64,000 nt of DNA. It comes from DAOULT01 sp964646625. GTDB taxonomy: Bacteria > Chloroflexota > Anaerolineae > CAZYHC01. The notes under the pieces were generated by a model, which saw nothing but the letters and a program-made list of their open reading frames with translations, ran no database searches and was not told the DNA's origin. A program made the translations under genes and the position numbers. Where the stretch lies: positions 1 through 64,000 of the forward strand of contig CAZYHC010000010.1 of assembly GCA_964646625.1 (NCBI GenBank), in the 5' to 3' direction. Of this stretch, positions 48,961-56,709 are shown piece by piece (position 1 is the stretch's first letter; each line of letters starts with the position of its first letter).

Positions 48961-49503
48961 TCAAGGCGGCACGGCAGGCGAGGGCGAGAGCTCGGTTGCT
49001 ACCTGAAGAGAAAAGATGTCCACCGAGACTTCGGCATACTCGGCCGCTATCCAGCCTTGATCACCGTCAGGTTTGACGATTATAAGCCAATCCCCAGCCT
49101 CGTTTCGAGCTAACACGGGCACCTCGACTCCACGCGGCAGTCTGCCGACGATATCGTATTCGGTGCCGGGGCCAGCCCGGACGTTCAGGATATCAGCTTT
49201 GACAGTGGCCAGAGGGCCACCTTCTGTGGGGTTGAGCGGCGGCCTGGCCAGTTCCGTGAGACGCAGCGCCGCCGTAGCTTCATAAACACGAGCCAAAGTG
49301 GTGACCGTAGCCGCCACGTCGGTTTCCAGACCATAGGTTTCGGCCAGTTTTTGCTCCTTGGAGTAATTACCATACGTGATGAGAAAGAGACCACAGGCAA
49401 CGACCATAAGAATAATGGTCGCAGGTCCAAAAGGAAATCTTGCCCGTTTTCTTCTTGGTTCTAAGATCATGAAAATAATCCGTCTTCTTCCATTGTCTTC
49501 CAT
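48961..49503 (-). CDS. Membrane-anchored SH3b-domain protein
   Basis: A 180-aa protein: a basic N-terminus (LEPRRKRARFP), one membrane helix (ATIILMVVACGLFLITYG), a helical linker, and an extracytoplasmic bacterial SH3 domain (ADILNVRAGPGTEYDIVGRL followed by PRGVEVPVLARNEAGDWLII and GWIAAEYAEV). Such SH3b domains bind cell-wall peptides or occur with wall hydrolases. The ATG at 49503 has no strong binding site; the next ATG (49470, before ILEPRRK) is also possible. Its promoter is well formed at 49548-49576. It is a separate transcript from the glycan genes, 115 bp upstream of them. Confidence 0.85.
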   Translation of the reverse strand: MEDNGRRRIIFMILEPRRKRARFPFGPATIILMVVACGLFLITYGNYSKEQKLAETYGLETDVAATVTTLARVYEATAALRLTELARPPLNPTEGGPLATVKADILNVRAGPGTEYDIVGRLPRGVEVPVLARNEAGDWLIIVKPDGDQGWIAAEYAEVSVDIFSLQVATELSPSPAVPP

Positions 49504-49547
49504 CCACAGTGCAGGCTATCTTGAGCTTGCGGCCAACCTGTGCTGCC

Positions 49548-49576
49548 ATTGTACAATATCACCTCTCCCTTGTCAA
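49548..49576 (-). promoter_or_regulatory. Sigma-70-type promoter for the SH3b gene
   Basis: Minus strand TTGACA (49576-49571), 17-bp spacer, TACAAT (49553-49548). Confidence 0.8.
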
Positions 49577-49692
49577 TGGCCTCTCTCCAGACCTTCGGGC
49601 TTCCTGGTTCTTGACATTTAACCTCACCTGCCTTTATAATGAGCTTAATCAGCGCACGGGAGGAAGGGACGGTGAAAACCGGGTGCTCCCAT

Positions 49693-49721
49693 TTGCCCTT
49701 AGGCGAAAGTTAGAGTACAAT
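49693..49721 (+). promoter_or_regulatory. Sigma-70-type promoter for lepB and possibly the BMC genes
   Basis: TTGCCC (49693-49698), 17-bp spacer, TACAAT (49716-49721). The gap between lepB and the RpiB-like gene is only 70 bp with no clear promoter or terminator, so read-through is likely. Confidence 0.65.
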
Positions 49722-49793
49722 AATATAGGTGAAAGCGATGGACCTTTGTTGATCGCAATATGAGCGCATCCACTTTGTGAGGAGGTATACAGT

Positions 49794-50390
49794 TTGACCG
49801 AGTTCAATGACTTCTCCAACCCCCAAGAACTGCTTCAGGACACTGCGGAAGCCCCGACCGACCGCTGGGTGACGATCAAATCCGCCTTACGTGAAGTCGT
49901 CGAGACCGTTGTTCTGACCTTATTGATCTTCTTCCTGGTGCGTACTCTCATTCAAAACTTCCGCATCGAGGGGAGCAGCATGGAGCCCAACCTCCACGAT
50001 GGCCAGTATCTAATCATCAATAAGATCGTCTATCGTTTTTATCCCCACGAACGGGGAGATATCGTGGTCTTCCAATTCCCTCGCAACCCCAAGCGAGATT
50101 TCATCAAACGGGTCGTCGGCCTGCCGGGAGAAAAAGTAGAAGTCAAACAGGGAAAAGTGTTGATCAACGATCAGGAGCTAGAGGAACCATATGCCCCTAA
50201 GACCAGTTCTTACTCCTGGGGGCCTGCCCTGGTAGGAGAAAATGAACTGTTCGTGCTGGGCGATAACCGCAACAATTCCAGCGATTCCCATAGCTGGGGC
50301 ATGTTGCCCCAGGATAAAGTCGTCGGCAAAGCCTGGATTTCCTACTGGCCACCACAGTACTGGTCGTTGATCCCACATTACTCTTTCTAG
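49794..50390 (+). CDS. lepB: Signal peptidase I
   Basis: Removes Sec and Tat signal peptides. The 198-aa product has one N-terminal membrane helix (VVETVVLTLLIFFLVRTLI), the catalytic Ser62 in IEGSSMEPNLHDGQ, the general base Lys105 in RDFIKRVVGLPGE, and the box E segment VLGDNRNNSSDSHSWGMLP. It is the Gram-positive or short type. TTG start at 49794 with GGAGGTATACAG upstream. It directly precedes the microcompartment genes; nothing suggests that it is part of the pathway, since the enzymes and shell proteins lack signal peptides. Confidence 0.95.
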   Translation: MTEFNDFSNPQELLQDTAEAPTDRWVTIKSALREVVETVVLTLLIFFLVRTLIQNFRIEGSSMEPNLHDGQYLIINKIVYRFYPHERGDIVVFQFPRNPKRDFIKRVVGLPGEKVEVKQGKVLINDQELEEPYAPKTSSYSWGPALVGENELFVLGDNRNNSSDSHSWGMLPQDKVVGKAWISYWPPQYWSLIPHYSF

Positions 50391-50460
50391 CTCCAAACTA
50401 AAACCGCCGAGCAGTGATTAACCTTCATCGTACCTTCAGAAGAGGGCAAGGGAGAAAGAA

Positions 50461-51228
50461 ATGGCCTTCCAGGAGAGCGAAATCAGGGAGATGGTGCGGC
50501 GAGTGCTGCTGCGAACCCTGGGCCCGGACGGGGTGGTCGATTCTGGTCCGGCCTCGAACCCATCTCCTGCCCCCACAAGTATCTCTGTGGCGCGACGCGA
50601 TACCAGGCGGCCGCTTATCACCGAAAGTGACGTGCTGGCCGTGCCCCCCGGCGGTCACTTGCAGATCTCGACCGCAGCGATCGTTACTCCCCTGGCGCGT
50701 GAGGCCGCCACCCAACGACAGGTTTTCCTCGTCACCGAGCCGGATCCCGTGCTGGCCCAGACAACCTCTCCGGAGAAAACCATCGCCCTGGGAGCCGATC
50801 ACGGCGGCTTTGCCCTGAAAGAAGAGCTAAAAGCCTACTTGCAGAGCAAGGGTTACGACGTGGTGGATTGCGGCACGAACAGCACAGAACCGGTCGATTA
50901 CCCCGATTTCGCCTATGCGGTGGCCGCCCTGGTGTCCGACGGCCGGGCCTGGCGGGGCATTGTCGTGGATGGGGCAGGCATCGGCTCCTGCATCACGGCC
51001 AACAAGGTGCCAGGGGTGCGGGCGGCCATGTGCTACGACCTCTCCACCGCCCGCAACAGCCGCGAACATAACGACGCCAACGTCCTGACCCTGGGCGGCA
51101 GGCTCATCGGGCCGGATCTGGCCCGGCAGATCGTCGATGTCTGGCTATCCACTGAGTTCGGCGGCGACCGCCACGCCCGACGCGTGAATAAGGTCATGGA
51201 TGTGGAAAAAAGATTTCTGAGAAAGTAA
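50461..51228 (+). CDS. BMC-associated RpiB/LacAB-family isomerase with N-terminal targeting extension
   Basis: A 255-aa protein. Residues 1-20 (ESEIREMVRRVLLRTLG) form an amphipathic helix typical of shell-targeting peptides, followed by a Pro/Ser linker and a small segment LITESDVLAVPPGGHLQIST ending in VTPLAREAA that I recall from other BMC-linked enzymes. The RpiB/LacAB domain starts at ~107 (TIALGADHGGFALKEELKAY) and keeps SREHNDANVLTLGGR with the catalytic His203. The position of the E. coli RpiB catalytic Cys (LICGTG) is Asp170 (VVDGAGIGSC), with a Cys seven residues later, so the chemistry or substrate may differ. Expected role: isomerisation of a pentose phosphate near the lumen. It is 10 bp before deoC. 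Confidence 0.88.
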   Translation: MAFQESEIREMVRRVLLRTLGPDGVVDSGPASNPSPAPTSISVARRDTRRPLITESDVLAVPPGGHLQISTAAIVTPLAREAATQRQVFLVTEPDPVLAQTTSPEKTIALGADHGGFALKEELKAYLQSKGYDVVDCGTNSTEPVDYPDFAYAVAALVSDGRAWRGIVVDGAGIGSCITANKVPGVRAAMCYDLSTARNSREHNDANVLTLGGRLIGPDLARQIVDVWLSTEFGGDRHARRVNKVMDVEKRFLRK

Positions 51229-51238
51229 TGGAGTAGGA

Positions 51239-52117
51239 ATGCAACTGGATAGGGATACAGTCGAGCGCCTGGTAGAACAGATCACCAAAGAGGTTCTGGT
51301 CCTGCTGGCCGAAGAAGAAACCAGAACAGGCCAGGATGAAAGCTGCACAAACTGCAATGGGCAGTGTGCAGAAAGATGTTCGGAGCAGACCCAACAACTC
51401 ATCGAGGCCGGGGCGACGCGCATCACCAACAAGCTGGGTTCGGTGAACATCGTCCGTGAAATCGCCCGTTACATCGACCACACCCTGCTCAAACCGGAGG
51501 CCAGCCAGGATCAGATCGCCCAGCTTTGCTACGAAGCCCGCAAGCACGGTTTTGCCGCCGTGTGCGTCAACCCCACCCACGTCAAGCTGTGCGCCCAACT
51601 GCTCAAAGACTCGGCGGTCAAGGTGTGCACGGTGGTCGGGTTTCCGCTGGGAGCCACCTCGCCGGAGGTGAAAGCCTACGAAGCTCAACAGGCCATCATG
51701 GACGGGGCGCAAGAGGTGGACATGGTCATCAACATCGGGGCCCTCAAATCCAGGGATTACGAACTGGTGGAGCGAGACATCGCCACCGTAGCCCGCACCG
51801 CCCACAATCACGGAGCGATCTGCAAGGTGATCATCGAGGCCGCCCTGCTCACCGACGAGGACAAGGTCAAAGCCTGCGCCCTGGCTAAAGCGGCCGGCGC
51901 AGATTACGTTAAGACCTCGACGGGCTTCGGCCCCGGCGGAGCTACCGTGGAAGACGTGCTCCTCATGCGACACACGGTCGGCCCGGAGATGGGCATCAAG
52001 GCCGCCGGCGGGATCCGCTCCTTCGAGGATGCCAAAAGTATGATCTCCGCAGGCGCCACCCGCATCGGAGCCAGCGCCGGGGTCAAGATTTTGCAGGAAG
52101 CCCAGGCTGCGGCCTGA
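51239..52117 (+). CDS. deoC: Deoxyribose-phosphate aldolase with N-terminal targeting helix and Cys4 linker
   Basis: Cleaves 2-deoxyribose-5-phosphate to glyceraldehyde-3-phosphate and acetaldehyde. The TIM-barrel part (~70-292) has IDHTLLKPEASQDQI, D161 in DMVINIGALKSRDY, Schiff-base Lys196 in CKVIIEAALLTD and the second Lys225 in YVKTSTGFGPGGAT, all expected catalytic residues. The first ~28 residues (DRDTVERLVEQITKEVLVLL) are an amphipathic helix of the shell-targeting kind. Between the two lies a linker with C36, C39, C43 and C47 (CTNCNGQCAERC), which is not part of normal DeoC and could bind metal or an iron-sulfur cluster. The acetaldehyde would be used by the aldehyde dehydrogenase at 56710. 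Confidence 0.95.
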   Translation: MQLDRDTVERLVEQITKEVLVLLAEEETRTGQDESCTNCNGQCAERCSEQTQQLIEAGATRITNKLGSVNIVREIARYIDHTLLKPEASQDQIAQLCYEARKHGFAAVCVNPTHVKLCAQLLKDSAVKVCTVVGFPLGATSPEVKAYEAQQAIMDGAQEVDMVINIGALKSRDYELVERDIATVARTAHNHGAICKVIIEAALLTDEDKVKACALAKAAGADYVKTSTGFGPGGATVEDVLLMRHTVGPEMGIKAAGGIRSFEDAKSMISAGATRIGASAGVKILQEAQAAA

Positions 52118-52138
52118 ACCCGAAGGAGAGGCCAGCAG

Positions 52139-52657
52139 ATGCCCTGCTTTGACGAAGCAGATTATATCCCAAAGTTAAAAGCATATTTCAGCACCAGGCC
52201 ACAGCTTGTCCTGGCCTATGTGTTTGGCTCCCAGGCACGAGGCAGGGCACATCGGCGGAGCGACCTGGACGTGGCTATCCTGCTGGCCGATGAACCGGCC
52301 GACGAGGAATGTACAGGGCAGAGATTGGAAGTCATCGGTGATCTGATGCGTCTGTTAGCCACCAACGATGTAGACGTGCTGATACTCAACCAGGCTCCGT
52401 TGGTTATGCGCTACCAGGTGATCCGCACCGGAAAGCTCATTTACTATCACCACCGTCAGGAAGCCATAAACTTTCGGGTGAAAACTCTCAATCTCTATTT
52501 CGATTTCAAGCCGATCCTGGACCATCACCGGCAGGTTTTTTTCCAGAAGATCAGACAGGGAAAGTTTCTCGATGGATATAATCGCTATCGAGGCACGGTT
52601 GCGACAAATCAGAAGATCGCTCCAAGTTCTGCGGGAACTTCAAACGCTGAGTTATAA
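52139..52657 (+). CDS. mntA: MntA-type nucleotidyltransferase antitoxin
   Basis: A 172-aa nucleotidyltransferase with the motif G30-S31-QARGRAHRRSD42-L-D44, the GSx10DxD active site. In MntA-HepT systems this protein neutralises the HEPN toxin by AMPylating a Tyr near its active site. The C-terminal part is extended (~70 residues) and overlaps the HepT gene by 86 bp in another frame. The pair stands between deoC and the shell genes of the microcompartment locus and is unlikely to be part of its chemistry. ATG preceded by AAGGAGAGG. Confidence 0.85.
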   Translation: MPCFDEADYIPKLKAYFSTRPQLVLAYVFGSQARGRAHRRSDLDVAILLADEPADEECTGQRLEVIGDLMRLLATNDVDVLILNQAPLVMRYQVIRTGKLIYYHHRQEAINFRVKTLNLYFDFKPILDHHRQVFFQKIRQGKFLDGYNRYRGTVATNQKIAPSSAGTSNAEL

Positions 52658-52997
52658 AGAGTTCGTCGAGAACTTTCTTTACACCAGCACGGCGGAGCGG
52701 CAATTTCAATTGGCCATTCAAGCCTGCATCGACGTGGGCGAGCATGTTCTGGCGGAATTGATGACCGAGCCGCCCGAGGACTATGCCGGGGTTTTCCTGA
52801 GCCTGGCCGAGGTTGGGGTTCTTCCTGCCGAGTTTGCCGGGAAACTGGCGGAGATGGCCAGGTTCCGCAACATCCTTGTTCATCTCTATCTGGAAATTGA
52901 CTCGAAAAAAGTCTACCGCTATCTTCAGGAAGACCTAAACGATTTTGACGAGTTTGCTACCTATATAGCAAGATTTATAGATGAATACAAACAATAG
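52572..52997 (+). CDS. hepT: HepT-type HEPN toxin (DUF86)
   Basis: A 141-aa all-helical HEPN protein. The RNase motif R-x4-6-H-x-Y is present as R99-NILV-H104-L-Y106 in ARFRNILVHLYLE, with the Tyr that MntA AMPylates. Helix QFQLAIQACIDVGEHVLAEL is the typical DUF86 core. It forms a type VII toxin-antitoxin pair with the upstream MntA-type gene. The start is the ATG at 52572 inside the mntA 3' end. Likely acts as a tRNA or mRNA ribonuclease when free. Confidence 0.88.
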   Translation: MDIIAIEARLRQIRRSLQVLRELQTLSYKEFVENFLYTSTAERQFQLAIQACIDVGEHVLAELMTEPPEDYAGVFLSLAEVGVLPAEFAGKLAEMARFRNILVHLYLEIDSKKVYRYLQEDLNDFDEFATYIARFIDEYKQ

Positions 52998-53018
52998 AAT
53001 GAGGATGGAAATGTAAAG

Positions 53019-53303
53019 ATGAAAGTATGTCCCTTTTGTCATATCGGTCGCATTTGTCGGACTTTTCTAACCTATACCGAGTGGTACGACGAACAGCTTG
53101 TAGTCATCCCCAATACTCCGGCCCAGATATGCGACCACTGCGGGGAGAAAGTGTTCGACCCCGCCGTGCTGGAGCGGCTAGAAAGCCTGCTCTGGATCAG
53201 GACCGAACTGGATGAGACAGGCGCAGCGTCCGCCTCCCAGTCGGCCAGAACCAGCTCCACGACTATTCCTAACGAGAGAAAGGAGTCACCGCCTTGGCAG
53301 TAG
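53019..53303 (+). CDS. YgiT-type zinc finger protein, probable orphan antitoxin
   Basis: A 94-aa protein starting KVCPFCHIGRICRTFLTYTE with a second pair of Cys in PAQICDHCGEKVFDPAVLER: two CxxC knuckles as in the MqsA/YgiT-type zinc finger. The C-terminal part (~60-94) is low-complexity and lacks the XRE DNA-binding domain of true MqsA. A toxin partner (DUF4258 or MqsR type) would be expected upstream but the gene there is HepT, so this one is an orphan or degenerate. Its 3' end overlaps the start of the BMC-T gene by ten bases. Confidence 0.75.
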   Translation: MKVCPFCHIGRICRTFLTYTEWYDEQLVVIPNTPAQICDHCGEKVFDPAVLERLESLLWIRTELDETGAASASQSARTSSTTIPNERKESPPWQ

Positions 53304-53932
53304 ATCTACGTGCTTACATCTTTCTGGACAGTTTGCAGCCCCAGATGGCCGCCCTCATCGGCTCCACCGCCAGGGGGTTTCTGCCCCTGCCTGGCGACGC
53401 TTCCCTGTGGGTGGAGATATCACCGGGCATCGAGATCAACCGCGTCACTGACATAGCCCTCAAGGCCACCAAAGTGCGGCCCGCCGTGCAGGTGGTGGAA
53501 AGGCTGTTTGGCCTCCTAGAGGTCCATTCCCCCGACCAGGCCGAGACCCGCGCCGCCGGGACAGCCATTCTGGACGCTTTAGAAGTACAGGCTGAGGAAC
53601 GCTGGAAACCGGTCATCCACACCAGCCAGATCATTCGCAAGATAGACGCCCATCAGGCCCAGATCATCAACCGCAACCGAGGGGGCATGATGCTCATCGC
53701 CGACCAGACCCTTTACATCATGGAACTGGAACCAGCCGCTTACGCCGTGCTGGCGGCCAACGAAGCCGAGAAAGCGGCTGAAATCAACATTGTCGAAGTG
53801 CGGCCCTTCGGCAGCTATGGCCGGGTCTACCTGGGCGGCGAGGAGCGGGACATCATGGCCGGCTACGGAGCGGCGGTGGCCGCTATAGAAGCGGTGCAGG
53901 GCCGGGTGGTGTCCAAGGCCCGCAAAGAATGA
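53294..53932 (+). CDS. BMC-T tandem-domain shell protein (EutL-like)
   Basis: A 212-aa shell protein with two fused BMC domains, forming pseudohexameric trimers. The first (~1-100) includes LQPQMAALIGSTARGFLPLP and ISPGIEINRVTDIALKATKV, the second (~110-205) QIINRNRGGMMLIADQTLYI, LEPAAYAVLAANEAEKAAEI and SYGRVYLGGEERDIMAGYG. The pattern, with the EutL-like opening and the central LYIMELEPAAY, suggests the large gated pore type. A TTG start is chosen because AAAGGAG lies eight bases upstream. With the BMC-H and BMC-P genes directly downstream it provides the third shell building block. Confidence 0.88.
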   Translation: MAVDLRAYIFLDSLQPQMAALIGSTARGFLPLPGDASLWVEISPGIEINRVTDIALKATKVRPAVQVVERLFGLLEVHSPDQAETRAAGTAILDALEVQAEERWKPVIHTSQIIRKIDAHQAQIINRNRGGMMLIADQTLYIMELEPAAYAVLAANEAEKAAEINIVEVRPFGSYGRVYLGGEERDIMAGYGAAVAAIEAVQGRVVSKARKE

Positions 53933-53995
53933 GAGCGCCTTGAGTACATAGTGCAATCAAAATCATCTTGAAAATATTTATGGAGGACATTGAGC

Positions 53996-54325
53996 ATGGC
54001 AGAAGCATTAGGCATGATCGAGACCAGGGGATTCACCGCCATGGTAGAAGCCTCAGACGCCATGGTGAAGGCGGCCAAAGTGGAACTGGTCCACTACGAA
54101 AGGATCGGCGGGGGCTACGTGACAGCCATCGTGCGCGGCGACGTAGCCGCGGTCAAGGCGGCGGTAGAAGCCGGAGCGCGCGGGGCTGAAAGAGTCGGCG
54201 AAGTGGTTTCCGTCCACGTCATCCCGCGGCCACACGTCAACATCGATCGCGTGCTGCCCCTGGGTCGCCAGGAAGAGGCCCTGGCCCAGGACTTCGACGA
54301 TATCGACGTGGAGGAAGTCGGCTAA
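53996..54325 (+). CDS. BMC-H hexameric shell protein
   Basis: About 109 aa, a canonical single BMC domain: AEALGMIETRGFTAMVEASD, AMVKAAKVELVHYERIGGGY for the pore region, TAIVRGDVAAVKAAVEAGAR, and VVSVHVIPRPHVNIDRVLP. The pore loop after the second strand carries RIGGGY, so the pore is probably lined by glycines. The ATG at 53996 has GGAGG upstream; a TTG six bases earlier is less likely. The C-terminal tail is acidic. It is the only BMC-H gene in the locus and would have to build most of the facets. Confidence 0.95.
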   Translation: MAEALGMIETRGFTAMVEASDAMVKAAKVELVHYERIGGGYVTAIVRGDVAAVKAAVEAGARGAERVGEVVSVHVIPRPHVNIDRVLPLGRQEEALAQDFDDIDVEEVG

Positions 54326-54431
54326 GAGCCTATCCCAAATTGGTGGGGCGGCCATCGTGGCTGACTCCCAGATGTCCGCCCCACAACTGAGGCCCTGTAT
54401 TTATTATATTTCAGGAAATGGAAGAAAAGAA

Positions 54432-54722
54432 ATGCTCCTGGGGAAAGTGGTAGGCACCCTGGTCGCTACCCGCAAGGACGAGAAACTGGAAGGCCTGAGG
54501 TTCATGGTGGTCAAACAGGTCGATATCGAGAACCAGGAAACGGGCGGTTACGTGGTAGCCGCCGACGCGGTGGGGGCTGGAGTCGGCGAGCTCATTCTCT
54601 ACGCCACCGGTAGTTCGGCCCGTCAGACGGTTCTGACCGATCGCCGTCCTTGCGATGCGGTCATCATGGCCATCGTCGATACCTGGGAAGTCGAGGGCCA
54701 GGTCAAATATATCAAAGAGTGA
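54432..54722 (+). CDS. BMC-P pentameric vertex protein (EutN/CcmL family)
   Basis: About 96 aa: MLLGKVVGTLVATRKDEKLE at the N-terminus, FMVVKQVDIENQETGGYVVA, ADAVGAGVGELILYATGSSA and the C-terminal PCDAVIMAIVDTWEVEGQ, the standard EutN/CcmL fold. It caps the vertices of the shell. The frame is open to 54357 but the ATG at 54432 fits the family's N-terminus and has a GGAAGAAAAG stretch in front. It ends one base into the start of the glycosyltransferase gene. Confidence 0.94.
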   Translation: MLLGKVVGTLVATRKDEKLEGLRFMVVKQVDIENQETGGYVVAADAVGAGVGELILYATGSSARQTVLTDRRPCDAVIMAIVDTWEVEGQVKYIKE

Positions 54723-56671
54723 TGGCCCTGATAAACGGGAAAAATAAATTTTTGGTCCTTTTCATCCTGCTGACGGCTATCATTGGCTTTTGTCTGCGTG
54801 ATGTGGCCTACGATGATCCATACATCACCTATCGTTACGCTCAGAACCTCATGGCGGGCAAAGGGTTCGTTTACAACGAAGGCGAGCAGGTGTTGAGTAC
54901 CACTGCCCCTTTATACGCTTTTCTGCTGGCTATCGTCGGGTTTCTGTGGCCGGATCTGCCTCATCTCAGCAATCTCATCGGGGCGCTGTCTCTGCTCGTG
55001 GCCGGGAGCTTTGCCTACCTGACGGGCGAGCGTTTCGGCCAGCGGTGGGCCGGACTCGTGGCCGGTTTATCGTTCATCCTTTGCCCTCTGGTCTGGACAA
55101 CGGCCGGGTTTGAAACCCGTTTTTATTTGATGCTGGCCTGTGGCGCTTTCTATTTTTATCACGCTCAGAGGCTACGGCCAATGGCTGTCTTTCTGGCGTT
55201 GGCCTTCTTGACCCGAGGGGACGGGATCATCCCCGCCCTGGTGCTCTTCGGGCATTACGTGCTAGATGTAGTGACGACTTCAGTCGTCCGACCACGGGGC
55301 AACAACGAACGTTCGCTGTTGAAATCGTTACTACAGGCTTTGGCCCTTTACGCCGCTATAGTCGTGCCTTTCTTCGTCTATCTGATCTTTGTCTTTGGCT
55401 CACCTCTGCCGGTCACCCTGCGGGCTAAAGCCCTTCAGATGAAGATGGGCATCACCGGCTTTTACCCCGGCTCGACTTTTTTCGAGGGGGCGCTCATCCT
55501 GGCCGGGGGACTGGTCGAGCAAAGCTGGCTGTATCTGCTTTTCGCCCCCACCGTTTTGTGGGGACTGTGGGCCATCTGGCAAAAAGGGCGGTGGGGCGGG
55601 CCTTTCCTGACCTGGGCCGCGTTGCACTTCGTCGGCTATCAACTCCTGGGGGTGGCCCCGTATCACTGGTACTATGCCCCGCTCGTTCCGGCTATAGTCA
55701 CCGCCCTGGGGCTGGGGCTGGTGGAGGGCGGGCGGCAGTTGGCGGCTCGTTTTCCACGCTTTGGGATGGTGGCGGGCGTGGCGCTGGCTTTCTGCCTGCT
55801 GGGGGCCGAGGTCGTTTCGCTGAGCGAAATACACCGCGCCATGGCCGGCGAAAAGGCCCTGACCCCCCAGGATAAGATGTACAAAACCCTGCCGGAGATC
55901 AAAACTGTCGTTTACCGTCGGGTGGGGGAGTGGCTGGCGACCCACACCGACCCGCAGGCCACCGTGGGCCTGATGGAAGTGGGGATTATCGGCTACTATT
56001 CGGAGCGGCACGTCGTTGACTTTCTGGGACTGATCCAGCCGGAAGTGGCCCGCGCCCTGAGCTACCGTAATCTCTATTGGGCCATTCCGCACTACCGGCC
56101 CGACTACATCGTACTGGTGGGAGTCAACCCGCTCTACTCCTACTATCTGGCAGACGACCAGTGGTTTCGGCGGGTTTACGCTCCGGTGCAGACTTTCGCC
56201 GACGAGCGTTTTTGGGCCGGACCAGTCACGATCTACCGGCGGCAGGACGCGGCCCGCCCCATGCAGGAACGCAGCCTGAAAGCCAACTTCGGCGGGCAGG
56301 CGCAACTGGTGGGGTATCGCTTCGACCGCGAGGAAGTTCGGCCCGGCGAGACGTTGTGTTTGAGCCTTTTGTGGAGGTCGCTGGCCGCTTTCGACCGGGA
56401 ATATTCCGGCTTCCTGCACCTGGTAGACAGGCAGGGGCAAATCGTGCAGGGCGAAGACGAGATCTACGCCACCCCACTCTGGCCGCCGGGAGAGGTGGTG
56501 GAATACTATCACAACCTGGTCATCCCCGAAAAGCTGGCCGCCGGGCGCTACGACCTGGCAGTGGGGCTCTACCTGCCCGGCGAAGGGCCAGAAAGCGCCG
56601 GTCAGAGGCTCACCGTAACGGAAAGCGGTCAGGACGCGGTCATTGTAGGCTCCATCCAGGTGGTGCGCTGA
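54722..56671 (+). CDS. GT-C family membrane glycosyltransferase
   Basis: About 649 aa. Membrane helix FLVLFILLTAIIGFCL is followed by the luminal acidic loop AYDDPYITYRYAQNLMAGKG, the DD-containing active-site loop of GT39/GT83-type lipid-linked-sugar transferases, and about nine further helices, then an extracytoplasmic C-terminal domain (~530-649; LVGYRFDREEVRPGETLCLS) that looks like a beta-sandwich. The ATG at 54722 overlaps the TGA of the BMC-P gene. A glycosyltransferase is not expected inside a microcompartment operon; it may be a recent insertion, or the locus may be co-regulated with envelope genes. It is distantly related in layout to the GT-C gene at 42801. Confidence 0.87.
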   Translation: MALINGKNKFLVLFILLTAIIGFCLRDVAYDDPYITYRYAQNLMAGKGFVYNEGEQVLSTTAPLYAFLLAIVGFLWPDLPHLSNLIGALSLLVAGSFAYLTGERFGQRWAGLVAGLSFILCPLVWTTAGFETRFYLMLACGAFYFYHAQRLRPMAVFLALAFLTRGDGIIPALVLFGHYVLDVVTTSVVRPRGNNERSLLKSLLQALALYAAIVVPFFVYLIFVFGSPLPVTLRAKALQMKMGITGFYPGSTFFEGALILAGGLVEQSWLYLLFAPTVLWGLWAIWQKGRWGGPFLTWAALHFVGYQLLGVAPYHWYYAPLVPAIVTALGLGLVEGGRQLAARFPRFGMVAGVALAFCLLGAEVVSLSEIHRAMAGEKALTPQDKMYKTLPEIKTVVYRRVGEWLATHTDPQATVGLMEVGIIGYYSERHVVDFLGLIQPEVARALSYRNLYWAIPHYRPDYIVLVGVNPLYSYYLADDQWFRRVYAPVQTFADERFWAGPVTIYRRQDAARPMQERSLKANFGGQAQLVGYRFDREEVRPGETLCLSLLWRSLAAFDREYSGFLHLVDRQGQIVQGEDEIYATPLWPPGEVVEYYHNLVIPEKLAAGRYDLAVGLYLPGEGPESAGQRLTVTESGQDAVIVGSIQVVR

Positions 56672-56709
56672 AGGCCAGGTGGCTGGGTGGAAAGGAAGTG
56701 GTGAAAGCG

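Noticed and set aside
56077..56709. Upstream extension of the aldehyde dehydrogenase frame
   Set aside because: It overlaps the glycosyltransferase gene, is Arg-rich and low in complexity, and the true N-terminal helix starts at 56710.
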